Positions 8,094 to 16,881 of a stretch of 59,032 bases of DNA are shown here, one piece after another. The notes under the pieces were generated by a model. The model was not told where the DNA came from. It did not search any database and saw only the letters and a program-made list of their open reading frames with translations. The stretch's first letter is position 1; each line of letters opens with the position of its first letter. The translations under genes and the position numbers were made by a program. Origin of the DNA: Alphaproteobacteria bacterium (GTDB lineage Bacteria; Pseudomonadota; Alphaproteobacteria; Micropepsales; Micropepsaceae); the NCBI GenBank assembly GCA_003139615.1, contig PLJH01000138.1, positions 212,578 to 271,609 on the forward strand. Reading direction: 5' to 3'.

Positions 8094-9926
8094 CTAAACC
8101 GCTTCCTTGTGCGGGATAGCGACAGCCGGACCTTCGCTCCACACGTCGGTCAGCGGAATGCCCTGCTGTTCGATCCTAGCGGTGGCATGCGCATATCCTT
8201 CGGCGATGGCGCGGTCGAACGCTTTCCAGTCGCGCAGGCCCAGATCCTTGAGCGGCGGCTCGAACAGATAATCCGCCTGCTCGCGCACCACCCGGCGCTG
8301 CGCTTCCGAACCGACCGTGCCCGAACGCATCAGGATCGAAACGATGGACGGCGTGCCGCGCATCTGTTGCGCGAGCAGCCACCAGATCGACCGTTCGCCA
8401 TATTGATCGTCGGCCACGCGCAGATCGAGTTCGCCGGTGACGTCCGATGCGATGATGGGGCCTTGTGCGTTCTGTGCCATCACATCGACGGGCAAATTGT
8501 TCATCACGCCGCCGTCGACCAGCAAATGGCCGTGATGCGTCACGGGTGGAAGGATGCCCGGCAGCGCCACGCTGGCGCGCAGTGCACGCCACACCGGCCC
8601 TGCGCGATGCACATGAATACGGCCCGAGGTGAGATCGGACGAGACGCAGAAAAACGGCTTCGGCAATTCCTCGATGCGGCCTTCGCCGAAATTCTCGCGC
8701 AACAGATTCGAAACTTTGCGGCCGCGCACCAGCGCAATCAGCGGCAGCGTGTAGTCCGATAGAGGATTGTTGTCGACGAATGCGGCGCGCATCCGGTCGG
8801 TCAATTCTTCGATGCTCCATTCGAGCGCGAGGCCGGCCGCGATGATGGCGCCCATGCTCGTGCCGCCCAGATGATCGATCGGCACATGCGCTTCCTGCAA
8901 CGCCTTGAGGACGCCGATATGCGCGAAGCCCCGCGCGCCGCCCCCCGCCAGAACGAGACCGACCGCGCGGCCCGCGACGAACCGCGCCATCCGCTTGATG
9001 TCGTCGGGTTGACCCGCGCGGATATGATGATGCGACTGAAAGATGCCACTCCGAAGCGCAAAATGATCGGGCAGTCCCTGGCTGCGGCCCTGCGGATGCA
9101 GCAACAAAAGCTGCGGCCTGCCCGTCGCGCGTTCCTTGAAGGCGGGCATATCGAGCGGCCGCAACGGCAAGGGCATATCGGAACGCGCGAGCAGATAGAT
9201 GCGGTCGGCCTGCCTGAGACACAGATTTGTCCACGGACTGTCCGGCGCTTCGCCGCGATAGAACACGATGTCGTGCGCCGCTTCGAACGCATTGAACCAT
9301 TCGGCCGGCTGTTCGGCCGAACTCGAATCGAGGACAGCCGCCTTCGAGCCCATTTCGACCAGCGCCGCCGCCAGGCGCTGCGCGATCGGTTCGTTCTGCA
9401 AGCCGTCCTGAAGCGGAACGATCGCGAACGTCTTGGGGCGCGAGCCGTCGGTCGGGCGATGCGTCGTCTCCTGCAACCGGCGCACGACGATGCGCATCAG
9501 GTTGAGCATCACGCGCGGATGGCGCGCGATCAGGGAATCGAATCCCTCGCGGCTGATGCGCAGAAGCTCGGTGTCGCGCAATGCCACGAGTTGCGCGGAA
9601 TGCGGTTCGCCCGAGATCAACGACATCTCGCCGACGGTTTCGCCGGCGGCCACATGGGCCACGAGACGCCGCGCACCATGGTCGTCTTCCACGAAGACGC
9701 CGAGGCTGCCGGTGACGACCAGAAACAGCGCATGATTGTTCTCGCCGTCGCGCTTGAGAAGCGTGCCCCCCGGCAAGCCGAACCAATTTGCTTCGGCAAG
9801 AAGGCGCTTGAGCGCGGCCTCGCCCACTTCGTTCAGCAACGGAAAATTGCGCAGACGCGCGCGGAGCGAGTCCGGATACACGGTCTCTCGACCGACACGA
9901 AAGGAGGACAGGAAAGCCATGTTCAT
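8094..9926 (-). CDS. cyclic-nucleotide-binding-domain patatin-like phospholipase (NTE family)
   Basis: 610 residues. Residues about 20-140 form a cNMP-binding/Crp-like domain (LFLVVTGSLGVFVEDD, VGEMSLISGEPHSAQLVALR). A linker domain follows (residues about 165-310). The patatin domain has all key parts: the GGGARGFAHIGV glycine-rich oxyanion loop, the nucleophile elbow GTSMG, and the catalytic Asp in LLVDGGVMNNLP, giving a Ser-Asp dyad. This is the architecture of neuropathy target esterase and bacterial RssA/NTE-like lysophospholipases. Whether the N-terminal domain truly binds nucleotide is not proven by sequence. It converges with the isomerase gene with six bases between. Confidence 0.9.
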   Translation of the reverse strand: MNMAFLSSFRVGRETVYPDSLRARLRNFPLLNEVGEAALKRLLAEANWFGLPGGTLLKRDGENNHALFLVVTGSLGVFVEDDHGARRLVAHVAAGETVGEMSLISGEPHSAQLVALRDTELLRISREGFDSLIARHPRVMLNLMRIVVRRLQETTHRPTDGSRPKTFAIVPLQDGLQNEPIAQRLAAALVEMGSKAAVLDSSSAEQPAEWFNAFEAAHDIVFYRGEAPDSPWTNLCLRQADRIYLLARSDMPLPLRPLDMPAFKERATGRPQLLLLHPQGRSQGLPDHFALRSGIFQSHHHIRAGQPDDIKRMARFVAGRAVGLVLAGGGARGFAHIGVLKALQEAHVPIDHLGGTSMGAIIAAGLALEWSIEELTDRMRAAFVDNNPLSDYTLPLIALVRGRKVSNLLRENFGEGRIEELPKPFFCVSSDLTSGRIHVHRAGPVWRALRASVALPGILPPVTHHGHLLVDGGVMNNLPVDVMAQNAQGPIIASDVTGELDLRVADDQYGERSIWWLLAQQMRGTPSIVSILMRSGTVGSEAQRRVVREQADYLFEPPLKDLGLRDWKAFDRAIAEGYAHATARIEQQGIPLTDVWSEGPAVAIPHKEAV

Positions 9927-9949
9927 CGATTATCCGTCGCCTTTGTAGC

Positions 9950-10768
9950 TTACCAGGCCGTCCAACCGCCATCGATTGTGAGGGTCGAGCCGGTCACAAA
10001 GGTGGAAGCTTTCGAGGCGAGAAACAGGAGTGGTCCCGCGATCTCCTCGGCCCTGCCCGTGCGGCCGAGCATTGTCCGCGACGCGAGACGCCCGGCAAAG
10101 GCAGGATCGTCTTTCGCCACCTGCTCGCGAGGAAACGGGCCGGGCATCAAAGCATTGACGCGAATTCCCGATGGTCCGAACTCGGCGGCCTGGTGCCGCG
10201 TCAGCTGCAGCAATGCCGCCTTGGCCGGACCGTAATGAAACGGGCTTGCCTGTTCGGGTTTGGCATAGATGCGCCGATCGGGAGAAACGGCTCCATACAT
10301 CGAAGCAATGTTGACAACGCTCGCATCACCGGTGGAGTCCACGGCCTTGCGCAATGCAGGGAGCGCAGCACGAACCGTTTCAAACGCAGCGCCGACGCTC
10401 GAACGATAGGTCTCGTCGAAATCGCTTTGTTCCAGCGCGGCGAACGGCTTCGGCGTCATCGCGATCGCGTTGTTTACGAGAATATCGAGGCGGGACCGTG
10501 CCGAGAAGAAGGCGCGCACGCGCTCGGGCTCCGCGACATCGAATGCCGCACGCTCGGCCGAGAATCCGAGCGCCGCAAGTTCACCCTCGAAGTCCTTCAG
10601 GCGCGCGTCGTTGCGGCCGTTCACAATCACATGCGCACCGGCGCTTGCGAGCGCCAGGGTCATCGCGCGACCCAAATGACCGGCGGCTCCGGAAATGAAG
10701 GCAACGCGGCCGTCCAGTCGAAACATGTCTGTTGCGCTTGCGGGCATCGTCAGGATTTCTGCGGCCAT
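9950..10768 (-). CDS. short-chain dehydrogenase/reductase
   Basis: About 272 residues, classical SDR. The NAD(P)-binding motif is VAFISGAAGHLGRAM, with NGRND after the second strand pointing to NADP(H). The NNA signature is LVNNAIAM, the catalytic Ser is in VVNIASMYG, and YGPAK gives the Tyr-x-x-x-Lys pair. The end TGSTLTIDGGWTAW is typical. Substrate unknown; gluconate 5-dehydrogenase-like and 3-oxoacyl reductase-like enzymes look similar. It follows the aldo/keto reductase, overlapping it by 19 bases with this start; a later ATG at 10747 gives a 2-base gap instead, and neither has a clear Shine-Dalgarno. Confidence 0.87.
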   Translation of the reverse strand: MAAEILTMPASATDMFRLDGRVAFISGAAGHLGRAMTLALASAGAHVIVNGRNDARLKDFEGELAALGFSAERAAFDVAEPERVRAFFSARSRLDILVNNAIAMTPKPFAALEQSDFDETYRSSVGAAFETVRAALPALRKAVDSTGDASVVNIASMYGAVSPDRRIYAKPEQASPFHYGPAKAALLQLTRHQAAEFGPSGIRVNALMPGPFPREQVAKDDPAFAGRLASRTMLGRTGRAEEIAGPLLFLASKASTFVTGSTLTIDGGWTAW

Positions 10769-11685
10769 TGCGCGGGATTGAGAAGCTGTGCGGACACGCG
10801 CGGCAAGCGCCTCGCAACGTCTGCGCAATCCGCCGGCGACAAAGGCGGCCTAAGAAACAAGCGCAGATTGTCGTCGAGCTGATCCTCGGTTTCCATGCCG
10901 ACGACGACGCCATCGATCCAATCCTGGCCGCGGGCGTAAGCCACGCAAAGATCGGCCGCGCTGTCGCGACCGAAATCGCGTGCGATTTCCGAGATCGTTG
11001 AAATCAGAGCAGCTGCATCGATGTCGTCGATGCGCGGCCAGATCGATGCATCGTCTGCGGCCAGCAATCCCTGCAGGAAAATGCTGCGTGCGTGGATCGT
11101 CACCTGCGCGCGCGAGCGGATATTCTCGACGATTCCCGCGTCGGCCCAGCGCCAATCCAGAAGATTGAACGGAAGCTGCAAATGGCGCACATCGGAGCAG
11201 GCAAGCGCGGCAGTGGCCTCTTCGGGCGACTGCACGGAGACGCCCAGCGCCAGCACCGTCCCGTCTTCAAGCCGCTCGATCAATCGCTCCCAGACGGCGC
11301 CGCCGAAGGCAGTCATGTGAGCGGCGCGATGCAGCAGCAGGCAATCGATCTGTTCGCGGCGGAGCGCATAAAGCGACTCCTCAATGCTTGTATCGACGGC
11401 AGAGCGGACCTCGCGGCGCGTTGCGCCAGACGCAAGATGGGCCAGCGGACTCAATTTGGTGATGGTGCGGATCGCTTTGCGGGTTCGCAGTGCCTCGCCG
11501 AGACGGTCCTCGCTGTCGCCATAAGCGCGCGCGGTATCGAATTTGGTGATGCCGGCGTCGACCGCACGCGTCACCAACCGCAAGGCTGCGGCGCGGGTGG
11601 GCTTTCCGGTCCGATTGGCTGCTCCATAGGGAACGCCCAATTGCACCGACCCCAGCACAAGTTCTGCCGGGCGCGGTTCACGCAT
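10750..11685 (-). CDS. aldo/keto reductase
   Basis: 311 residues, (beta/alpha)8 NADPH-dependent oxidoreductase. The catalytic tetrad is visible: Asp and Tyr in KFDTARAYGDSE, Lys in ITKLSP, His in CLLLHRAAH. The N-terminal LGSVQLGVPYGAANRTGKPT places it near the subfamily linked to sugar or cyclitol metabolism rather than the large potassium-channel-like group, though this is a loose judgement. Start supported by GGAGGG before the ATG. Upstream gene of a two-gene unit with the SDR, so the two may act on the same carbonyl or sugar substrate. Confidence 0.88.
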   Translation of the reverse strand: MREPRPAELVLGSVQLGVPYGAANRTGKPTRAAALRLVTRAVDAGITKFDTARAYGDSEDRLGEALRTRKAIRTITKLSPLAHLASGATRREVRSAVDTSIEESLYALRREQIDCLLLHRAAHMTAFGGAVWERLIERLEDGTVLALGVSVQSPEEATAALACSDVRHLQLPFNLLDWRWADAGIVENIRSRAQVTIHARSIFLQGLLAADDASIWPRIDDIDAAALISTISEIARDFGRDSAADLCVAYARGQDWIDGVVVGMETEDQLDDNLRLFLRPPLSPADCADVARRLPRVSAQLLNPAQWPQKS

Positions 11686-11741
11686 GACCGGATACCCTCC
11701 TTGCCCCGGTCACAGCCTCGCACGTCATGGTAAACAAGGTC

Positions 11742-12182
11742 TTACGCGGCGTTGCTGACTTCCCAGCCCTTGCAAGCAAGCAGGATAGGCTTTGGCACCG
11801 GTTTCTCGCCGTTGGAGTAATAGGCCACCATGCGCCGCGACAGCCCGAGCGCTTCGGCGGTTTTCGTCAATGACAGGCCGTGACGCAGCCGCCATTCGAG
11901 GAAGTCGCGTGTGTCCCGATGGCCGGTCGCGGACAGCGTCTCCAGCCAAAGCGCTTCTGCGCTCAATTCCGCGCCGCCCTGCCATTCGACGCTGTGTCCC
12001 CATTCGCCGACGCGAACACGCCCAAACGCGGCCGAATTGCGCAACGGCTTGAACGCCTTATCCCGCAGCGTTTCCGCGAGATCCAGTTCGACGCGGGTAC
12101 CGTCCGACCACCGAATGGCAAGAGTCGTCGGCGCTTTCGCTTTCACTGCCGAAATGGTCCGTGTCTTGTCGTCGATATTCAT
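11742..12182 (-). CDS. DUF2442 + helix-turn-helix protein (antitoxin-like)
   Basis: 146 residues. The N-terminal ~75 residues are a DUF2442 domain (ISAVKAKAPTTLAIRWSDGT, RVELDLAETL, PLRNSAAFGRVRVGEWGHSV). The C-terminal ~60 form an HTH: DFLEWRLRHGLSLTKTAEAL then GLSRRMVAYYSNGEKPVPK, like DNA-binding antitoxins. The start is the ATG whose last bases overlap the stop of the DUF4160 gene (ATGA), so it is translationally coupled second gene of the pair. DUF4160/DUF2442 neighbours recur in bacterial genomes and look like toxin-antitoxin modules. By analogy this protein would neutralise its partner and bind the palindrome upstream; both roles are inference. Confidence 0.82.
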   Translation of the reverse strand: MNIDDKTRTISAVKAKAPTTLAIRWSDGTRVELDLAETLRDKAFKPLRNSAAFGRVRVGEWGHSVEWQGGAELSAEALWLETLSATGHRDTRDFLEWRLRHGLSLTKTAEALGLSRRMVAYYSNGEKPVPKPILLACKGWEVSNAA

Positions 12183-12406
12183 CCATTCAACTCCCGCCAT
12201 TTTGCCCTGAGCAACACGCGGTTCCGTCGTCCCCAGATGCACGCCGCCTTCAGGACATCCACCGGCGCGGCGCCGATAATCACATCGAATGTCTCGATGC
12301 TGACGGAACAACGAAATTCGGGACCTTCAATATGAAAGTGCGGGACGCCGTGTTCGCGGCCGTAAACGGCGATCTTCCATCCCGACTCTCGATGGACCGT
12401 AACCAT
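12179..12406 (-). CDS. DUF4160 protein (toxin-like partner)
   Basis: 75 residues, full-length for DUF4160. The family's signature is present: a short N-terminal strand pair, then EHGVPHFHIEGPEFRCSVSI with the conserved HFH motif, followed by a basic C-terminus (IWGRRNRVLLRAKWRELNG). The His cluster and basic tail would suit nucleic-acid interaction, but no activity is established. It is first in a two-gene operon with the DUF2442-HTH protein, and a palindrome covers its -10 region. The small size, coupling and operator make a toxin role plausible, not proven. Confidence 0.82.
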   Translation of the reverse strand: MVTVHRESGWKIAVYGREHGVPHFHIEGPEFRCSVSIETFDVIIGAAPVDVLKAACIWGRRNRVLLRAKWRELNG

Positions 12407-12416
12407 CCCCGCAGAC

Positions 12417-12437
12417 TAGTGCAACTATTGCACTATA
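12417..12437 (-). promoter_or_regulatory. palindromic operator over the DUF4160/DUF2442 promoter
   Basis: TAGTGCAA-CTA-TTGCACTA (12417-12435) is a perfect 8-bp inverted repeat with a 3-base centre, starting 11 bases before the ATG of the DUF4160 gene. On the minus strand the outer arm overlaps TATAGT (12437-12432), a good -10 box, so a protein bound here would block transcription. The HTH of the second gene is the obvious candidate binder, giving the autorepression usual in toxin-antitoxin operons. Confidence 0.68.
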
Positions 12438-12494
12438 GCAAGTCGATTGCGGTTCACCGCGACTTGGTGAACTCTCCCGGCCGAACCGGGATGT

Positions 12495-14429
12495 ATGTGG
12501 GGATTGACCTTGAGATCGATGCTTCTTGCGACCGCCGTCGTCATCGCCGCGCTGACCGCCGCTTCGGCACAACAGGGCCCCACACCTTATCCCATGCCGC
12601 CGGAGATTCCCGCGCCGCAGGACCAGCCTTATCCGGGCATCATCAAACTCACCGTCGACGCGACCGACACCGCGCGCGCGATCTTCCGCGTGCATGAAAA
12701 TATTCCCGTCGCCCATGCGGGTGCGATGGTGCTGCTGTTTCCCAAATGGCTACCGGGAAATCACGGCCCCAGCGGCCCGATCGACAAGCTGGCGGGACTG
12801 GTCATTCACGCGGGCACCGCGAAAATCGCGTGGACGCGCGATGTGGTCGACGTCTACGCCTTCCACATCGATGTGCCTACGGCCGCGAAATCGCTCGATC
12901 TCGATTTCCAGTTCGTCTCGCCTGTCGAGATGAAAGAAGGGCGCGTGGTCATGACGCCCGAAATGCTGAACCTGCAATGGAATGCCACGGCGCTCTATCC
13001 GGCCGGATATTTCTCGCGCCGGATCATGTTTGCGGCCAGCGTGAAGCTGCCGGCAGGCTGGAAATTGGGATCGGCGCTCGAGACCGCATCCGTTGCGGGC
13101 GCGACCACCAACTTCAAGCCCGTTCCGTTCAACACGCTCGTCGATTCGCCCTTGTTCGCAGGAAAATATTTCGAAAGGGTCGATCTCGATCCCGGCGCCA
13201 AGGCGCCGGTGCATATGGATATCGTGGCCGACCGCGCCGAAGATCTCACGATCAGTCCTGCCCAACTTCAGGCACATCGCAATCTCGTCCAGCAGGCGTA
13301 CAAGGCGTTCGGCTCGTATCACTACGACCATTATGATTTTCTGTTGAGCCTCAGCGAGGTAATGAGCGGCATCGGGCTTGAGCATCATCGCTCGAGCGAA
13401 GACGGCACAGCGCTCAAATATTTCACCGACTGGGACAAGTCGTCTGCGTCGCGCGATCTTCTCAGCCACGAATACACCCATTCCTGGAACGGAAAGTTCC
13501 GCCGGCCTGCCGATCTGTGGACGCCCAACTTCAACGTCCCCATGCGCGACAGCCTGCTCTGGGTCTATGAAGGCCAGACGCAATATTGGGGCACCGTGCT
13601 GGCGGCGCGCTCCGGCCTGTGGACGAAACAACAGGGACTCGATGCGCTCGCGGCCGATGCGGCGACCTTCGACAAACGGGCCGGCAATCAGTGGCGCCCG
13701 CTGGAGGATACCACCAACGATCCGATCATCGCGCAACGCAGGCCCATTCCGTGGCGGAGTTGGCAACGCAGCGAGGACTATTACGGTCAGGGCGAACTGA
13801 TCTGGCTCGACGCCGACACACTCATTCGCCGGAAGACGGGCGGCAAGAAATCGCTCGACGATTTCGCGCATGCGTTCTTCGGGATCAATGACGGCAGTTA
13901 CGTAACCGTTACCTACACGTTCAACGACATTGTGCGCGCCCTGAATGGCGTGTTTCCTTATGACTGGGCAGGTTTCCTCAACACGCGCCTCAACGGTCCG
14001 GCGCCGGCCCCGCTGAACGGCCTCGCGCAAGGCGGCTACAAGCTCACTTATACCGACAAGCCGTCGGATTTCACGAAGTCGGCTGAACATCTGCGGAAGA
14101 TGACCGACCTGCTCTATTCGCTGGGCGTCATTCTCGATCACTCGGGCTCGGTCGCGGACGTTCTGTGGGACGGACCCGCGTTCAATGCCGGGATCACGGT
14201 CGGAACGGAGATCGTCGCTGTGAACGGCCATGCCTTCGATGCCGACGACCTGAAGGACGCAATCACCGCGGCTAAGACAGCGCCCGCGCCGATCCAGTTG
14301 CTGCTCAAGCGCGGCGATCGCTACGACACCGTGGCGCTGAATTACCACGGCGGTTTGCGCTATCCGCATCTCGAACGTGTGCCGAATACGCCGGCGCTGC
14401 TGGACGATCTGCTGAGTCCCAGGAAATAA
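12495..14429 (+). CDS. M61 family metallopeptidase with C-terminal PDZ domain
   Basis: 644 residues, exported (signal peptide MLLATAVVIAALTAASA just after the start). Zinc site: HEYTHSW at residues about 325-331 (two His and the general-base Glu) and the third ligand Glu in WVYEGQTQYWG near residue 359. The N-terminal ~250 residues form the beta-rich M61 domain. The C-terminal ~110 residues are a PDZ domain (LWDGPAFNAGITVGTEIVAV). This is the glycyl aminopeptidase class of periplasmic peptidase, trimming small N-terminal residues from peptides. The start could also be the TTG at 12510 or ATG at 12519; all keep the signal peptide. It converges with the thioesterase pair with four bases between. 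Confidence 0.92.
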   Translation: MWGLTLRSMLLATAVVIAALTAASAQQGPTPYPMPPEIPAPQDQPYPGIIKLTVDATDTARAIFRVHENIPVAHAGAMVLLFPKWLPGNHGPSGPIDKLAGLVIHAGTAKIAWTRDVVDVYAFHIDVPTAAKSLDLDFQFVSPVEMKEGRVVMTPEMLNLQWNATALYPAGYFSRRIMFAASVKLPAGWKLGSALETASVAGATTNFKPVPFNTLVDSPLFAGKYFERVDLDPGAKAPVHMDIVADRAEDLTISPAQLQAHRNLVQQAYKAFGSYHYDHYDFLLSLSEVMSGIGLEHHRSSEDGTALKYFTDWDKSSASRDLLSHEYTHSWNGKFRRPADLWTPNFNVPMRDSLLWVYEGQTQYWGTVLAARSGLWTKQQGLDALAADAATFDKRAGNQWRPLEDTTNDPIIAQRRPIPWRSWQRSEDYYGQGELIWLDADTLIRRKTGGKKSLDDFAHAFFGINDGSYVTVTYTFNDIVRALNGVFPYDWAGFLNTRLNGPAPAPLNGLAQGGYKLTYTDKPSDFTKSAEHLRKMTDLLYSLGVILDHSGSVADVLWDGPAFNAGITVGTEIVAVNGHAFDADDLKDAITAAKTAPAPIQLLLKRGDRYDTVALNYHGGLRYPHLERVPNTPALLDDLLSPRK

Positions 14430-14433
14430 GGGA

Positions 14434-14850
14434 TCAATCTCGGCCCAGAAGCTTCCAGATGCTCTCGGCCGTGAAGATCGTTCGGCCTGCGACCGTAAAA
14501 TTGCCGCGCATGAAAACGAGCGCGCGGGTCTTGCGGGTCAGCGCGGGCGTCACTTCGACGATATCCCCGGCATGGGCGGGCTTGAGAAATTGCGTGTGCA
14601 TGTTGAGCGTCACGCTTGGCGCATAGTCGGTCGCGTCCCACACGGCGGCGCCCAAAGTCAGATCTGCATAGGTCATCAGCATGCCGCCATGCAGCACGCC
14701 GCGCATGTTCACGTGGCGTTCGTCGACGCGAAAAATAAAATGCCGCGAACCCGGCGCGCCCGTTTCGAACACGGGGCCGACAAAAATCTCGAACGGATCG
14801 ACAAGCTTTGTCGGCACGTAGCCCGGTAACGGTGACGGTGTATCCGTCAT
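14434..14850 (-). CDS. PaaI-type hot-dog thioesterase (second of a pair)
   Basis: 138 residues. The hot-dog signature is VDERHVNMRGVLHGGMLMTY with the conserved HGGM turn and the following ADLTLGAAV helix, then THLNM-like strand SVTLNMHTQFLKPAHAGD and VEVTPALTRKTRALVFMRG. Such enzymes hydrolyse acyl-CoA or aryl-CoA thioesters. The start ATG overlaps the stop of the neighbouring thioesterase (ATGA). The two share the HGGMLMT core and so look like a tandem duplication; they may form a heteromeric hot-dog enzyme. Substrate is not predictable. Confidence 0.88.
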   Translation of the reverse strand: MTDTPSPLPGYVPTKLVDPFEIFVGPVFETGAPGSRHFIFRVDERHVNMRGVLHGGMLMTYADLTLGAAVWDATDYAPSVTLNMHTQFLKPAHAGDIVEVTPALTRKTRALVFMRGNFTVAGRTIFTAESIWKLLGRD

Positions 14851-15272
14851 GACTCGACGGGGACCTTCCAGAGCCCGGTGGCGACGAGAAGCGTGTGGTC
14901 GCCCGATACCAGTTCGGCCGACATGAACACCATCGTACGCGCGCGCCGCGTGACCTTGACGCGCGCTTCGATCACATCTCCGAGACGGCCGGGTCCGACG
15001 AAATCGCAATTCAGTGAAACCGTGCTGCAACTCTTCGCTCCGGAGACGGCCCGCGCGGTCTGACTCATAGAAATGTCGACGAACGTCATCAGCATGCCGC
15101 CATGGACCGTGCCTGCCGAATTCATGTGTTTGTCGGTAACGATGAATGCGAAGCGCCGGATTTCGTCTCCCGGCGTCTCGGACAGACGGAACAACGGACC
15201 GACAAAACGGTTAAAGCCCCCGACGGAGACGTTGACGGCCCCTTCGGGAATTCTCGGATCGTGCTCAACCAT
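14847..15272 (-). CDS. PaaI-type hot-dog thioesterase (first of a pair)
   Basis: About 141 residues from the ATG MVEHDPRIPEG, which begins where similarity to thioesterases begins; the open frame continues about 67 codons upstream but that part reads as non-protein-like and no good ribosome site marks any start. Core: VTDKHMNSAGTVHGGMLMTF with HGG, then VDISMSQTARAV and the strand STVSLNCDFVGPGRLGDVIE. It is upstream of, and overlaps by four bases, its paralogue. It is divergent from the exported TPR protein gene across a 200-base gap. Confidence 0.85.
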   Translation of the reverse strand: MVEHDPRIPEGAVNVSVGGFNRFVGPLFRLSETPGDEIRRFAFIVTDKHMNSAGTVHGGMLMTFVDISMSQTARAVSGAKSCSTVSLNCDFVGPGRLGDVIEARVKVTRRARTMVFMSAELVSGDHTLLVATGLWKVPVES

Positions 15273-15472
15273 AAGATGCTGCAGGCCTTTTCCGCTCGGA
15301 TCCGTGATAGGGACTTTTGCGCTGCGGTGCAATATCGCAGGGCGCGTCGCCGGCGCACCGATCGACACATTGGAAACGCAATGCGGCTGCACTAGATTTG
15401 CCGGCTTGGGGAGACAGTGCGATCCGGGGTTCTTCCGGAGGCGCCTTTCGCGATTCAACAGAGGATATGACA

Positions 15473-16762
15473 ATGAACAGGTTTGTACGGGCAGCTTTCA
15501 CCACGTCGCTGCTTTGCGCCACGGCCGGCGCATCACTGCTTTTCGGAGCCGCATCGGCGCAGGCTGCGGACAAAACCGATAAAGTCAGCCCTGCGGTTGG
15601 AAAGCCGCTGCAGGAGGCAGGCGCCGCGGCCAAAACCGGCGATTGGGCAACGGCTCTCGCCGACGTCAAGCTTGCGCAAGCCGTTCCGGATCCGACGCCG
15701 TTCGACACGTACAAGATCAACCAGTTCCTGGCCGTTGTGTCGATCAACCTGAAAGATTACGCGACGGCGGCGACCGCCACCGAAGCCGCAGCGGATTCGC
15801 CGGCAATGCCCGATACGGACAAGACGGCAACCTACAAGAACGCATTCATTCTCGCCTCAAACACCAAGCAATACGACAAGGCGGTGATCTACGCACAGGA
15901 TCTCATTGCACTCGGGCCGATCGACGATTCGACCTATATCCAGCTCGCGATCGACTACTACGAAATGAAAGATATCGCGCATGCGCAGCAATACGCGCAA
16001 AAGGCGATCGACGATGCGAAAGCGGCCGGCCAGCAGCCCGACGCCAATGCTCTTCGCATCGTGATGAGCGGACAAGTCAGCCAGAACAATCAGGCCGGCG
16101 CCGAGGCAACCCTTGAAGCGATCGTGCTGGCGGATCCGGACAATTCTGCCGACTCCTGGCGCCAACTCGTCGATGTCGCGATCGGCACCAAGGGCCTTAA
16201 GGATATGGACGCGATCTATCTGTTCCGGCTCAAGCTCATGGCAGGCGCCATGACGGACGCCGAGGATTACACGACGCTGGCGACCGTCGCGGAACAGAAG
16301 GGCTTTCCGACGGAGGCGCAAGCCGTATTTTCGAAAGGCATCGCGAGCGGAAAGCTTTCGGCGGGCCGGAACGGAGAAGCGGAGGCCAAAAGCCGCAAAG
16401 ATGCCGTCACGGATGAGCACCAGCTTCCCCAAATCGCGGCGTCTGCCGAAAAAAGCAAACAAGGCGAGCAGGATCTGCAGCTCGGCGAGGATTATTGGGG
16501 CTACGGACGGTACGCCGATGCCGAAGCGGCCGCGCGCAGCGCCATCGCTAAGGGCGGGATGAAGGATCCCGGCGAAGGTCAATTGCTTTTGGGCGCGACA
16601 TTGGTGGCGCAGGACAAATACAACGAAGCCATTCAGGCATTCGGACAGGTCACAGGCTCTCCGGCGAAATTGAAGGTCGCCCATCTGTGGTCGCTTTACG
16701 CGCAGGCAAAGCTCAAGAAGGCGCCGGCATCGCCGGCACCCGCAACGCCACCCGCACATTGA
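15473..16762 (+). CDS. exported TPR-repeat protein
   Basis: 429 residues. Signal peptide MNRFVRAAFTTSLLCATAGA with cleavage after AQA (AASAQAADK). The mature chain is alpha-helical with degenerate tetratricopeptide repeats: LQEAGAAAKTGDWATALADV, KNAFILASNTKQYDKAVIYA, IQLAIDYYEMKDIAHAQQYA, and near the end LLLGATLVAQDKYNEAIQAF. The tail is Ala/Pro-rich. A scaffold or binding role in the periplasm is likely; no partner can be named. AGAGGA precedes the ATG at 15473; the ATG two codons earlier is too close to that site. Confidence 0.82.
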   Translation: MNRFVRAAFTTSLLCATAGASLLFGAASAQAADKTDKVSPAVGKPLQEAGAAAKTGDWATALADVKLAQAVPDPTPFDTYKINQFLAVVSINLKDYATAATATEAAADSPAMPDTDKTATYKNAFILASNTKQYDKAVIYAQDLIALGPIDDSTYIQLAIDYYEMKDIAHAQQYAQKAIDDAKAAGQQPDANALRIVMSGQVSQNNQAGAEATLEAIVLADPDNSADSWRQLVDVAIGTKGLKDMDAIYLFRLKLMAGAMTDAEDYTTLATVAEQKGFPTEAQAVFSKGIASGKLSAGRNGEAEAKSRKDAVTDEHQLPQIAASAEKSKQGEQDLQLGEDYWGYGRYADAEAAARSAIAKGGMKDPGEGQLLLGATLVAQDKYNEAIQAFGQVTGSPAKLKVAHLWSLYAQAKLKKAPASPAPATPPAH

Positions 16763-16881
16763 CGGCGAAGCCACGCTTTTGAAGTTCGGGACCGGAGACC
16801 AGGGATAGAAATCGTCCCGAGGTTTCCGGTTTCGGATGTCCAGGCCGCATCCGGCAGGTCTATTCAGCCAGGAGTTCACCG

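Noticed and set aside
12750-14369. 539-codon minus-strand open frame opposite the M61 peptidase gene
   Set aside because: No domain features; the plus-strand frame has an intact zinc site, a PDZ domain and a signal peptide.
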